Source: a virus
DNA: 20,992 bases
Virus record (IMG/VR): IMGVR_UViG_3300048025_000003
Span: 1-20,992 of that record
Direction: 5' to 3' (one strand)
Part shown: positions 9,672 through 18,962 of the stretch, piece after piece
How the letters are laid out: every line of letters starts with the position of its first letter
Numbering within the stretch: the stretch's first letter is position 1
Notes under the pieces: model-generated
Database searches by the model: none
Seen by the model: the letters and a program-made list of their open reading frames with translations, nothing else
What the model was told of the DNA's origin: nothing
Translations under genes and position numbers: made by a program

Positions 9672-11586
9672 ATCAGATATTCATTTTTCTATTATAGGAA
9701 ATGATCAGTCTGCTAAAGCTATAAACAATTTTAAGAAAAATGTTAAAGGCACTGGTGCTGCATTATCAGGTCTAAGAAACGCCATCATGGCTGCTTTTAG
9801 TACAAGAGAAATTATTGAAGCGGCTAACGTAATGATAGGCGTTGAAAATAGGATGAACGCCTTGACTGGCAGTGCTGAAAAGACAGCTATAGCTATGAAT
9901 CACATGAGAACAATAGCTTCTGATTCAAGATCAGATTTTGATGCTGTTGCAATGTTATATACAAGACTTTCTTTAGCTACAGAACATTTGGGTGCTACTC
10001 AAAGAGATGTTGCTGATGCTACTCAAACTGTAGCAAATACCTTTATTATTGCTGGCTCTCATGCTCAAGAGGCAAATAACTCTGCTAGACAGTTAGCACA
10101 GGGTTTAGCTTCAGGAGCTTTAAGAGGAGATGAGCTTAGATCAGTAATGGAAAACAACACCATTCTGACAAAAATGTTAGCTGATGGTTTAAACATGACT
10201 ATTGGTGAGCTTAGAGAATTTGGTCATGCTGGTAAACTAACAGCAGAAACAGTTATGCCAATTCTTATCAAAGGCACTAAAGAGACTAATGAGCAAATAG
10301 CAAAAATGCCTATGACTCTTGGACAGGCTGGCGTAGCTTTGCGTAATAATTTTCAATTTATGGTTGGAGATATACAAGAAGCAACTCAAGGTTTTTCAAA
10401 AATAGCAGGTGCAATTAATTTTGTTGCTGTTAATTTAGATGCTTTATTTATACCAGCACTTATTGCTGCTGGGTTTGCTGTAAAGGCATTGACTGTTGCA
10501 ATCATGGCCAATCCTTTTGGTCTTATTTTAACAGGTGTAACAACTGCTGTTATGGCAATATATGTTTTTAGAAACGAAATAAAAGACACTTTTAATGAGG
10601 TCATTCAAAGAGATATACCAAGACTTGTATTGCAATTTAAGGTTTTTGGTACGCAAGTAAAATTAGCGTTTGAACAAAAATTAATAATGCCAGTTAAAAC
10701 TGCGTTTACTGGTTTCATGAACTTTCTTTTTGATAGCATTAATAGTGGATTAGAGAGAATAGATGGTGCTCTTGATAAATTACCAAACATGGTAAAAGAT
10801 AAACTAGGTATACAAGATTTACCTAAAATTAATTTATTACCAAGTCCTGAAGATGGTTCATTAGAAATAGAAGAACAAATATCTGCATATCTTGCAGAGA
10901 TAGAAAAAATAACAGGAAAGGTTATTGAAAAGTCAGACATCCCAAGTATTACTGAAATGTTATTTGGTAAAAGAAATGAAGATGAGGGAGATAAAAAATC
11001 AGCATTTAAAGCCTTAACCGCATTTGAAACTTTTATGAAAGATGCGGAAAGAGGTTATAAAAAATTCTATAGTGGTATAAAAAGCATGGAAGATGAAATG
11101 CAGGGTGTGTTCAAAAAGTCTTATGATGGCATAACAAACCTAACAATGGATTTCTTAGAAAATGGTAAAGCATCCTTTAAAGACTATGCTACAACTATAG
11201 TAAAAGAGCTAATAAGAATAGCTTTACAAAAATTAGTTATTGATAAGATGTTTGCTTCCTTTGGCGGTTTGTTTAAAAAGCCAACAACAGACATATCATC
11301 ACTATCACTACCTACAACCATTCCTGATTTTGATGGTGGTGGTTATACAGGTGGAGGTGCTAGAGCTGGTGGATTAGATGGAAAAGGTGGTAGTCTTGCT
11401 ATGGTTCATCCTAATGAAACTGTAATAGATCACACTAAAGGACAAGGTATGGGTGCTACAGTAAACTTCAACATATCAACAGTGGATGCTGCTGGATTTG
11501 ATCAGTTACTAGCATCAAGAAAAGGATTGATAACATCAATCATAAACAATGCCATGAATAATCAAGGCAAAATGGGAATAGTATAA
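9655..11586 (+). CDS. Tape measure protein
   Basis: A 643-residue protein that sets tail length and leaves the tail ahead of the DNA. The N-terminal ~240 residues carry the tape-measure domain (MIGVENRMNALTGSAEKTAI, MLYTRLSLATEHLG, LAQGLASGALRGDELRSVME). Residues about 261-305 are strongly hydrophobic (LFIPALIAAGFAV, LILTGVTTAVMAIYVF), the membrane-inserting region. A long helical middle leads to ENGKASFKDYATTIVKELIR. The C-terminus has a glycine-rich segment (GGGYTGGGARAGG) and the motif MVHPNETVIDH. At roughly 0.15 nm per residue, a tail near 95-100 nm would be expected. AAGGAAG lies upstream of the ATG. Short for a siphovirus tape measure, but complete. Confidence 0.93.
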   Translation: MGALTKSDIHFSIIGNDQSAKAINNFKKNVKGTGAALSGLRNAIMAAFSTREIIEAANVMIGVENRMNALTGSAEKTAIAMNHMRTIASDSRSDFDAVAMLYTRLSLATEHLGATQRDVADATQTVANTFIIAGSHAQEANNSARQLAQGLASGALRGDELRSVMENNTILTKMLADGLNMTIGELREFGHAGKLTAETVMPILIKGTKETNEQIAKMPMTLGQAGVALRNNFQFMVGDIQEATQGFSKIAGAINFVAVNLDALFIPALIAAGFAVKALTVAIMANPFGLILTGVTTAVMAIYVFRNEIKDTFNEVIQRDIPRLVLQFKVFGTQVKLAFEQKLIMPVKTAFTGFMNFLFDSINSGLERIDGALDKLPNMVKDKLGIQDLPKINLLPSPEDGSLEIEEQISAYLAEIEKITGKVIEKSDIPSITEMLFGKRNEDEGDKKSAFKALTAFETFMKDAERGYKKFYSGIKSMEDEMQGVFKKSYDGITNLTMDFLENGKASFKDYATTIVKELIRIALQKLVIDKMFASFGGLFKKPTTDISSLSLPTTIPDFDGGGYTGGGARAGGLDGKGGSLAMVHPNETVIDHTKGQGMGATVNFNISTVDAAGFDQLLASRKGLITSIINNAMNNQGKMGIV

Positions 11587-12191
11587 TGTCAGGACAATTT
11601 CCAACAGACCCAAATTTTAGAAGCCTTAATTTTAAAGACAGTAGACCTGCTCTATTGAATCAAACATTATCAGGTAGAAAACAAGTCAGACAAATAGGTG
11701 CTCAGTATTTCTCTTTTACAGTTGCAATGCCACCATTACAACAAGAAAAAGCTCAAGAAATATTTGCATTTTTACAAAAACAAAAAGGTTCTTTTGAGAA
11801 CTTTACAATAGTTGCACCACTAGATAACTTAGGTGCAGGCAAGTCAGAAACAGATATACAAGTGGTTGGAGCACATACATCAGGAGATGCTTCTATAGCC
11901 TTAGATGGCTTTACAGCCAACCAAACAGGTGCTTTAAAGGCTGGAGATTTAATTAAGTTTGCAAATCATAGCAAGGTATACATGGTTCAATCAGATATTG
12001 ATTCTAATGGTAGTGGGGCATTGACTGTTCTTATATCGCCTAATTTAGTAACAGCTTTAACTGACAATGTTGCAGTTACTGTAAACAAACCAAGTTTTAC
12101 TGTATATTTAGAAAACAACGAAATTGTTTATTCAACAGATGCTAATGGTTTTTACAGTATTTCATTTGATGTTAGAGAGGTTATAACCTAA
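11586..12191 (+). CDS. Minor tail / distal tail protein (gpM position)
   Basis: A 201-residue protein directly after the tape measure, where lambda has gpM. It begins MSGQFPTDPNFRSLNFKDSR and contains TLSGRKQVRQIGAQYFSFTV (about 29-48) and LQKQKGSFENFTIVAP (about 63-78). These resemble distal-tail (Dit-like) tip proteins that start with a short arm and a beta barrel and act as the hub between tube and tip. The central part (DIQVVGAHTSGDASIALDGF...LKAGDLIKFANHSKVYMV) is a small barrel with a 'GDLIKFANHxKVYMV' signature seen in phage tail tips. The C-terminus ends NGFYSISFDVREV. TAATG overlaps on both sides tie it to its neighbours. The exact lambda counterpart is uncertain. Confidence 0.6.
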   Translation: MSGQFPTDPNFRSLNFKDSRPALLNQTLSGRKQVRQIGAQYFSFTVAMPPLQQEKAQEIFAFLQKQKGSFENFTIVAPLDNLGAGKSETDIQVVGAHTSGDASIALDGFTANQTGALKAGDLIKFANHSKVYMVQSDIDSNGSGALTVLISPNLVTALTDNVAVTVNKPSFTVYLENNEIVYSTDANGFYSISFDVREVIT

Positions 12192-12739
12192 TGCCAAGAA
12201 GTTTATCTACTGATCTACAAACTCAAGTATCATCAACAGAAACTAAGACAGCTTTTTTAGTTGAGCTTAATTTATCATCTACTATTAGATTAACTGATTG
12301 GTATTCTAATGTTACCTATAACTCTAATAGCTATGAAGCTGGAGGTTCTTTTTTAACTGTTGATTCAACAACTGAAACAGGGCAATTACAAGTTGATGAA
12401 ATTAATTTGGGATTTTCTAATATTACAGATCAGGTAAGGTCTTTAGTTCAAGATGGTGCATTTACAGATAAAATGGTAGATGTTTATATGGCTTATTTTA
12501 ATGAAGATGAGACTATTGTAGGTGCAATAAACTTTTTTTCAGGACAAATAAGAAATATAGCAATACAAGAAAATATTAAAGATTCAACACTAAGCATGAC
12601 TGTAGCTTCACATTGGGCAAATTGGAACTTAACCAAAGGAAGGCATTATTCTGACGAATCACAACAAGGATTTAGCACAGGAGATAAAGGTTTTGAGTTC
12701 GCTACTCAAGTTAAATCAGATGTAAGGTGGGGAATGTAA
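12191..12739 (+). CDS. Minor tail protein, DUF2163/gpL-like
   Basis: A 182-residue tail-tip protein. AFLVELNLSSTIRLTDWYSN and VTYNSNSYEAGGSFLTVD (about 21-58) are the usual opening of gpL/DUF2163-like tail proteins ('xxxVxLxxxxgxxxLTdw..ditY.G.tY.ggg.ll'). The end (HYSDESQQGFSTGDKGFEFA) matches their C-terminal 'R...SQQ...GDKGFEY' box. In lambda gpL the C-terminal region carries cysteines for an iron-sulfur cluster; none is present here. The protein probably sits between the distal ring and the J-like tip. It is followed without space by the J-like gene, with no gpK/gpI between them. Confidence 0.65.
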   Translation: MPRSLSTDLQTQVSSTETKTAFLVELNLSSTIRLTDWYSNVTYNSNSYEAGGSFLTVDSTTETGQLQVDEINLGFSNITDQVRSLVQDGAFTDKMVDVYMAYFNEDETIVGAINFFSGQIRNIAIQENIKDSTLSMTVASHWANWNLTKGRHYSDESQQGFSTGDKGFEFATQVKSDVRWGM

Positions 12740-15700
12740 ATGGCTAATCCTTTTGTAACATTTTTTAATTGGGTTGTAGCTACTTGGAAGACTGCTGATA
12801 CTCTAGGGAAAATAAACATGGTGCTTACAGCAGTAACTCTTGCTGTTGGTGTTAAAGGCTTTATGCAAGCTAGGCAGATGATGGCTAAAGGCCAAGATAT
12901 CTTAGCTAACAAAACTTCTGCTGGTGGCAAACTTCCTGTAATTTATGGAACTCGTAGGGTTGGTGCACAGATCATTTATATGGATGTATCTGCTAATGAC
13001 TCAAGAGATTTGTATGTAGTTTATGCCTTATCAGTTGGTGAGTGTGATGAAATACTTGGAAGAACTATTGAGCTGGATGGCAATCCTTTAACAGATTATG
13101 CAAGATTTAAGGATGGTGGTTACATTGGTTCAGATAAAATATCATCAGGTGCTTATTCTTTAAATACAGTCTCGCAAAATGGAACTGGTATAGATGCAGG
13201 TGCTGGTGGTTTTGGCTCTAGTCCTACACAAAAATATAGATATGTTATGAATCTACATCATGGAGCTGCAACACAAACAGCAGACCCTATGCTTGTTGCT
13301 TCTATGCCTAATTGGACTTCTGCACACAAACTAAATGGTGTTTGTTATATAGCCGCACATTATGGCTATGATAAAGAGGGTATGTGGAAAGGAGTTCCAC
13401 AACTAACAGTTCAGGTAAGAGGTAAAAAAGTATTTGACCCTAGAGATACAAATCAAACCTTTGGAACTGTATCTACTTACGAATATTCAGATAATCCAGC
13501 TTTAACCTTTTTAGATTACATAACTAATAATGAATATGGTAAAGGTTTAACTCAGTCACAAATAAACATGAGCACATTTACTGCTGCTGCCAATGTTTGT
13601 GATACACAGGTTGATCAACCTTATTTTAATGGCTCAACACAATCTCTTACTTGGTCAGGTAACGCTGGAGATGACTTTATAACCATTGGGGGAACTGACC
13701 CTAACACAAACTGGTGGCAAAATAAGATTGGAGAAGTAGTAGATATTAATGATGCAAATGGCAATCTCATTGTAGATGGTAAAGAAATTAAAGATGTACA
13801 GAGAAATGGATTTTACGATCAAAATGATGAATACATTGTATATATTGATGACACACTAGGCTCAACATATTCTTCACAAACAGGCTCTTCTTTAGTTAAA
13901 GTAAAAAGATTTCATTGTAATGGCTATTTAGATGCTAATAAGAATGTCATGGATAATGCAAAAGAGCTTCTTGCAAACATGAGAGGTATCTTTCTTTATA
14001 TAGATGGTAAGTATGAATTATCAATAGAAGACACAGGAACATCAACATTTAGTATCAACGATAATCACATAATTGCTGATGCTGGTATATCAGTTGATTA
14101 TGGCAACAAAGACAAAAAAGCAAATAAAGTTATAGTTGAATTTTTTAATGCCAATAAAAGATATGAATTAGATACAGCTACAGTTTTACATAATGCAACG
14201 CCTGAGTATTATTCAGATGATGGTGATGAGATATTGGAAATAAAAGCTGAGTTCCCTTATATAAGCGACCCTTACATAGCCTACAACATGGGTAAGGCAA
14301 TCTTAACTAGAAGTAGAAATCAGACTACTATGCAGTTCTTAGGAACTCCTGAGATGTATAAATTAAATGTGGGAGATATAGTAGATTTAACTTATGCAGG
14401 TTTAGGATTTTCAGGAAAAGTTTGTAGAGTTGAAGCATTAGAATTGCAATCTAATGGTTTGGTTGCAGTTAGTTTAATAGAATACTTTGATGTCTATACA
14501 TGGGAAGTACCACCTCAAGAACCAGTAGAAGAGTTAGCTAATTTACCCTCCGCTTATGCAGTTAAAGCTCCAACAGGATTATCATTCACTGATACTGATT
14601 CTAGTTCAACAGGTAGACCATTCTTATCTTGGAATGAACCAACAGATTTTCCTAACTATCAATATAGAATCAATGTTGTAGACAGTTCTAGCAATCAGGT
14701 TTTAAATAGAATAGTAGATGTAGAGAATTGTGATCTTAACTTCTTGCCTGTTGATACTAATTACGTTGCTAGCGTTACTTCACTTAATACATTAGGTACA
14801 GAATCATCTCCAGCGACTTTAACCTTTACTATTGGTGATGCTCCTACAGCAACTGCTGATATTAAAGATGATGCAATTGTTACTGACAAGATAGTAGATG
14901 ATGCTGTTACTGATGCAAAAATCAATTCATTATCTGCTGATAAGATTACAGCAGGAACTATTGATGCTAGTCAGATAACAGTCACTAATTTAGATGCAGA
15001 CAATATAACCTCAGGTAGTATAGATGCTTCAGTTATTACAGTTACTAACCTAGATGCAGACAATATAACTTCAGGTACTATTGGTGCAGATAAAATAGAT
15101 GTAACAAACCTTTCTGCTATATCTGCTGATCTTGGTTCTATTACAGCAGGTGATATGAATATAGGCTCAGGAAACTTTACTGTTTCTTCATCAGGTTTTA
15201 TGAGTGCAACTGGTGCTACTATATCAGGTGGTATTACAGCTACTTCACTAAATGTAACTAACGCCACTGTTACAGGAACTTTAGATGCTAGTGTTATTAC
15301 GTTAAATAATGAACCTTTAGATGATGTTTTAACCTATTCAGAAGTTGGTGGTATTGGTTTACTAACTCTTAATGAGGGAGCTGCTATTGATGGTGATTTT
15401 GTTGTAGCTGGTAATTTTGAAGCTACAGGATCACAACCTGATCTAATAGTTGGTAAAGTTACTGGAATAGCAAGTGATACAGTACAAGCAGATGCAATAC
15501 TAAGAAGTTCAACAGGTAGTGGTGGTTTCAGAATACAAGCAGGTTCAGGAAATACGCAAGTTGTTGGCTTGGTTTATGATGCTGTTGGTGGTACAACCTT
15601 ATCAGCAGATGGTGGTGCAAGTGGCACATTTAAGATTAATGCAGATGGTGCTTTAGCTGTAACATTTGACTCATCACAAAACGCAACCTTCACTGGAGAG

Positions 15701-18214
15701 GTTACAGCAGATGCTTTAGGATTACCCTCTAATACACCAAGTACAACAACTAACAAACTTTATAACGTAGGTGGTTCTTTATACTTTAATGGTTCTGCTG
15801 TTGGTGGTGGTGGAGCTGGAGACATTACTTCAGTTGCAGCAGGTACTAACCTCAATGGTGGTGGTACTTCAGGTGCTGTTACTCTTAATCTTGATAATAC
15901 GATCTCAATAACAGGAACAGTAACAGCAACACAATTCTTAGCTTCAGGTGGAGACAGTACACCTTCAGGAACTACTTTTAACAATGTGTTTAAAGGTGTT
16001 AGTTCATATAGAACTGCTTATTTTGATGGTAATGGAAGTAATTGCAGTGTTTGGTGGGGTGTAGGCAATAACCCTCATGCAGCACTTGATACTACTGATG
16101 GAAATTTAGCAACTTGGGCAAATGATTCTGCTGGAACTTGGCGTAAGATTACAGAGCATACTGCTAGTGGTTTAAATATTACAACTGGTGGTCTTTTAGT
16201 AGGTTCAAATTATGTAATAGATAGTTCTCGTAACCTAACCAATATAGTTAATTTAAATGGTTCTGCTGTATCAAGCTATTGGAAAAATAGTGGTTCTTGG
16301 CTTGGAGATCTAGGAAGCAATGGATATACGCGTGAGTATGGTTTAAGTATGACTGGTAGTTCAGAGTTTGTAATTTTATCAAAAAATGGTCAGGGTTCTA
16401 CTTTAGTAGATGGTCAATACATATCTTATGAGTCTGCAAATGGATTTTTTGGGTCTTACAACTCATCTTATGGCAATGCTTCAGGGATAAGAGCAACTGC
16501 TGCAAATACAGTAAGTGTTATGCAACTTGATGGGGGTACAGCAAATTTAGCAGTAACTGGTACTTTATCTTCAGGTGCTATAGATTCTACAGATGGTTTT
16601 ATGACCTTTGAAACTTCAGACATAAATGGATATGCGAGATTTACTGCTGCAAATGGCTCGGCACAATTAGGCCTATTTAGAAGTGGCAGTTCTGCTGGAG
16701 GTATGTATTTGGGATCAGATTCGGCTGGTCTTGAATTTAGAAATTCAGGATTTGCAGTAAGAGCAACTTTAAGTCCTACAGGTGTATTTAATGTAGTCAA
16801 CGCCTATCAATTAAATGGCACTACAATCGTAGATCCCTCTCGTAACCTAACTAATATAGGAACTATATATTCAGGAACAAGTTTTTATCTTGGAGCTTCA
16901 AATAAAACTAGAATTAGTAGTGATGATAATGGAGAGGTTGGTTTAAATTATGCAAACACATCAGGTACAGCAACTACAACTCTTGGTATTTATAACAACA
17001 CAACAAAAACTATAAGCCTTAACAGAAATGGAACTATAAATTCAGGTGCAATTAACAGCACTGGCGTAGTTTCAATGGTTACAAGAGCTGAAATACAAGG
17101 GAATGGAGGTTGGGCATATACAAGGTTGTACAATAGTGGGGCAACCATGTGGGATATTGCAGCCAACCCAAGTGATAATTCTTCTGCTTTACAATTTAGA
17201 CCAAGTGGCAGTGGAACAAATGCTTCGCTTTTATCCACTTCAGGTAACTGGACTATAAATGGAAAAGTGTCTGCAACTGAATATGATTTGCCTTCAGGTG
17301 GAATGTTGGATTGGGCAAATGGAGATGCAAGAATAATAGAAGGCTTGGTAAATAACTACTCTTTATCTTTTCAAACTTGGGATGGTTCTAATGTTAGTAC
17401 AGCACTAAGACTTGATGGTGATAATACCGCTACTTTTACAGGTAACACATTTCTTAAAAATACAAAATTTTTAGGTGGTAATAGCTACAATGAAAATATT
17501 AGATGTAATGCTGCTGCTAATGATTATTCTTCTTTCGTTCTTGGTGCAGTCAGTGGAGATTCAGGAACAGGTACAGGACAGTGGACACTTGTAAGATATC
17601 CAAGTGCAGGGCATGGAAACAAATTTAGCATAAGACATAGCAGCACGGATGCTCTTGTATTTGATACAAGCAGTGCCGCAACCTTTACAAGCAGTGTTAC
17701 AACACCATATTTAAAAGTTGGAGCCAACTTTGGGAACTATCCAGTTTCAATTAGTACAGCTCAAAGGTATTGCATTGGTTTTAGAAATACAGGTGCTACA
17801 AATGGTGCAACAAATTATCCTTGGTTTGTGCATGACTCTGATAAATTGATAGTACACTGGAACGCAATTGGAGATAGGTGGAGTTTAGATCAAAGCGGAA
17901 ATACTGTTAATTCAGGAAACGTAACAGCTTATTCAGATGAAAGATTAAAAACTAATATACAAACATTAGACAGTAAAAAGGCATTACAAATGCGTGGTGT
18001 TAGCTTTATTAAAGATGGTGTTGAGGGTAGTGGTGTTATAGCCCAAGAAATAGAAGAAATAGCACCTGAATTAGTGATAACAGCAGATGATGAAATGGGT
18101 ACTAAATCAGTAGCTTATGGCAACTTAGTTGGATATCTCATTGAAACTGTTAAAGACCAACAAAAGCAAATAGATGAATTAAAGCAGAGGTTAGATAATG
18201 ACTCTAGCAACTAG
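12740..18214 (+). CDS. gpJ-like tail tip protein fused to a long fibre with peptidase S74 chaperone
   Basis: A 1824-residue host-recognition protein. A hydrophobic stretch (about 26-43, INMVLTAVTLAVGVKG) precedes KLPVIYGTRRVGAQIIYMDV and other gpJ-type blocks (MRGIFLYIDGKYELSIEDTG, near 414-433). A fibronectin-III-like domain spans about 606-703 (APTGLSFTD, FLSWNEPTD, YQYRINVV). Three 20-residue repeats run 734-793, then a beta-rich fibre with two 'VxDxSRNLTNI' blocks (near 1160 and 1362). The C-terminus is an S74 intramolecular chaperone: YSDERLKTNI at 1731-1740 with the Ser1732/Lys1737 pair, spaced five apart as in endosialidases, then a helix (TVKDQQKQIDELKQRLD). Self-cleavage before Ser1732 would release 93 residues. 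Much longer than lambda gpJ (1132). AGGTGGGG lies upstream of ATG 12740. Confidence 0.9.
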   Translation: MANPFVTFFNWVVATWKTADTLGKINMVLTAVTLAVGVKGFMQARQMMAKGQDILANKTSAGGKLPVIYGTRRVGAQIIYMDVSANDSRDLYVVYALSVGECDEILGRTIELDGNPLTDYARFKDGGYIGSDKISSGAYSLNTVSQNGTGIDAGAGGFGSSPTQKYRYVMNLHHGAATQTADPMLVASMPNWTSAHKLNGVCYIAAHYGYDKEGMWKGVPQLTVQVRGKKVFDPRDTNQTFGTVSTYEYSDNPALTFLDYITNNEYGKGLTQSQINMSTFTAAANVCDTQVDQPYFNGSTQSLTWSGNAGDDFITIGGTDPNTNWWQNKIGEVVDINDANGNLIVDGKEIKDVQRNGFYDQNDEYIVYIDDTLGSTYSSQTGSSLVKVKRFHCNGYLDANKNVMDNAKELLANMRGIFLYIDGKYELSIEDTGTSTFSINDNHIIADAGISVDYGNKDKKANKVIVEFFNANKRYELDTATVLHNATPEYYSDDGDEILEIKAEFPYISDPYIAYNMGKAILTRSRNQTTMQFLGTPEMYKLNVGDIVDLTYAGLGFSGKVCRVEALELQSNGLVAVSLIEYFDVYTWEVPPQEPVEELANLPSAYAVKAPTGLSFTDTDSSSTGRPFLSWNEPTDFPNYQYRINVVDSSSNQVLNRIVDVENCDLNFLPVDTNYVASVTSLNTLGTESSPATLTFTIGDAPTATADIKDDAIVTDKIVDDAVTDAKINSLSADKITAGTIDASQITVTNLDADNITSGSIDASVITVTNLDADNITSGTIGADKIDVTNLSAISADLGSITAGDMNIGSGNFTVSSSGFMSATGATISGGITATSLNVTNATVTGTLDASVITLNNEPLDDVLTYSEVGGIGLLTLNEGAAIDGDFVVAGNFEATGSQPDLIVGKVTGIASDTVQADAILRSSTGSGGFRIQAGSGNTQVVGLVYDAVGGTTLSADGGASGTFKINADGALAVTFDSSQNATFTGEVTADALGLPSNTPSTTTNKLYNVGGSLYFNGSAVGGGGAGDITSVAAGTNLNGGGTSGAVTLNLDNTISITGTVTATQFLASGGDSTPSGTTFNNVFKGVSSYRTAYFDGNGSNCSVWWGVGNNPHAALDTTDGNLATWANDSAGTWRKITEHTASGLNITTGGLLVGSNYVIDSSRNLTNIVNLNGSAVSSYWKNSGSWLGDLGSNGYTREYGLSMTGSSEFVILSKNGQGSTLVDGQYISYESANGFFGSYNSSYGNASGIRATAANTVSVMQLDGGTANLAVTGTLSSGAIDSTDGFMTFETSDINGYARFTAANGSAQLGLFRSGSSAGGMYLGSDSAGLEFRNSGFAVRATLSPTGVFNVVNAYQLNGTTIVDPSRNLTNIGTIYSGTSFYLGASNKTRISSDDNGEVGLNYANTSGTATTTLGIYNNTTKTISLNRNGTINSGAINSTGVVSMVTRAEIQGNGGWAYTRLYNSGATMWDIAANPSDNSSALQFRPSGSGTNASLLSTSGNWTINGKVSATEYDLPSGGMLDWANGDARIIEGLVNNYSLSFQTWDGSNVSTALRLDGDNTATFTGNTFLKNTKFLGGNSYNENIRCNAAANDYSSFVLGAVSGDSGTGTGQWTLVRYPSAGHGNKFSIRHSSTDALVFDTSSAATFTSSVTTPYLKVGANFGNYPVSISTAQRYCIGFRNTGATNGATNYPWFVHDSDKLIVHWNAIGDRWSLDQSGNTVNSGNVTAYSDERLKTNIQTLDSKKALQMRGVSFIKDGVEGSGVIAQEIEEIAPELVITADDEMGTKSVAYGNLVGYLIETVKDQQKQIDELKQRLDNDSSN
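14939..15118 (+). repeat. Three tandem 60-bp (20-residue) repeats in the J-fibre gene
   Basis: Three in-frame copies of a 20-residue unit lie at residues 734-753, 754-773 and 774-793: DKITAGTIDASQITVTNLDA, DNITSGSIDASVITVTNLDA and DNITSGTIGADKIDVTNLSA. The period is exactly 60 bases. The hydrophobic/turn pattern suggests a trimeric beta-helix shaft, the usual structure of such fibre repeats. Copies differ mainly at third codon positions, so the repeat is old or selected at protein level. Confidence 0.9.
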
Positions 18215-18776
18215 CGGAACTATGTCTATTGGTGGTAGTACCCAAGATAGATCAATTAACTTAGAGCTAAAAAGAGCAGCTACAGCTACATCTAATATGA
18301 ATGAAACTAGTCTAAGGGATTTAGCAGATGTATCTTCAGGTGCAATATCTATGTCTAACTTTTATGGTAAAACCATATATAAGTTTCAAGCAGTTAATAC
18401 ATTACAGCAAAGCGTTTTTTTTGGTCAAACCTTTACAGGATATGCACCAAACATAGCAGGAAACACTTTAGGTTCTACAACAGATTCTACTTGCGATTTA
18501 TATAGTAATACTCCCACTTGGGGTCTTTACCATGTAAATACTAATAATACCTTTTTCTATATATATGATACTGTTGGAACTCCAACAGGTAATGCAGGTT
18601 GGACTACCTTACATATATATAATGGCCAACAAAATACACATGGTTTAAATACTTACAACACTTTTACAAGATCAAGTCTAAGTTACACCTCTCAGGGAGG
18701 AGCAAGGTTTTGGGATTTAGGAGTTACTGCATTTTCTATATCTGATGTTTGGGTAACAGTAGGATTTATAGAATGA
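18198..18776 (+). CDS. Tail-associated structural protein with SxxFYGK-type N-terminal domain
   Basis: A 192-residue protein. Residues 1-56 (LATSGTMSIGGST...RSINLELKRA...SLRDLADVSSGAISMSNFYGK) are a short module that I recognise from many marine phage tail proteins, where it often precedes a variable binding domain. The remaining ~135 residues are rich in aromatic residues, Asn and Thr (FTGYAPNIAGNTLG, TPTWGLYHVNTNNTFFYIYD) with no helices or charges to speak of, suggesting a beta sandwich and a possible receptor- or glycan-binding role. It overlaps the J-fibre gene by 17 bases with GAGG upstream, and the next gene by ATGA. The binding role is inferred. Confidence 0.6.
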   Translation: MTLATSGTMSIGGSTQDRSINLELKRAATATSNMNETSLRDLADVSSGAISMSNFYGKTIYKFQAVNTLQQSVFFGQTFTGYAPNIAGNTLGSTTDSTCDLYSNTPTWGLYHVNTNNTFFYIYDTVGTPTGNAGWTTLHIYNGQQNTHGLNTYNTFTRSSLSYTSQGGARFWDLGVTAFSISDVWVTVGFIE

Positions 18777-18961
18777 ATTATGAAATTATAGAAATAGAAG
18801 GAATAAGGTTTTATATGGCTACAAGAACATCAGATGGAGCTATATTTGAAGTGCCTTGCGTTTTAGATGCAGATGGCAATATTAATACTGATGCTACACA
18901 AACAAAGATGGAGCAACATATAAAAGAGTCTGATGAATTAATTACTTATATAGGAGAATAG
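18773..18961 (+). CDS. Small protein of unknown function in the fibre region
   Basis: A 62-residue acidic protein (MNYEIIEIEGIRFYMATRTS, then DGAIFEVPCVLDADGNINTD, ending ESDELITYIGE). ATG 18773 overlaps the previous stop in an ATGA arrangement, which is why I prefer it to an in-frame TTG 24 bases upstream that would add eight residues inside the preceding gene. Small genes between fibre genes are often fibre assembly factors or minor fibre components, but no motif shown here decides this. It is followed after one base by the next gene. Confidence 0.7.
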   Translation: MNYEIIEIEGIRFYMATRTSDGAIFEVPCVLDADGNINTDATQTKMEQHIKESDELITYIGE

Positions 18962-18962
18962 A

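Noticed and set aside
14971-15267. Minus-strand open frame with internal repeats (LPEVILSASKLVTVI-like)
   Set aside because: Its repeats are simply the complement of the 60-bp repeats in the J-fibre gene; there is no start context or family likeness.
18749-18772. TTG start for the 62-residue gene
   Set aside because: It adds eight residues inside the previous gene. The ATG in an ATGA overlap is the normal arrangement here.
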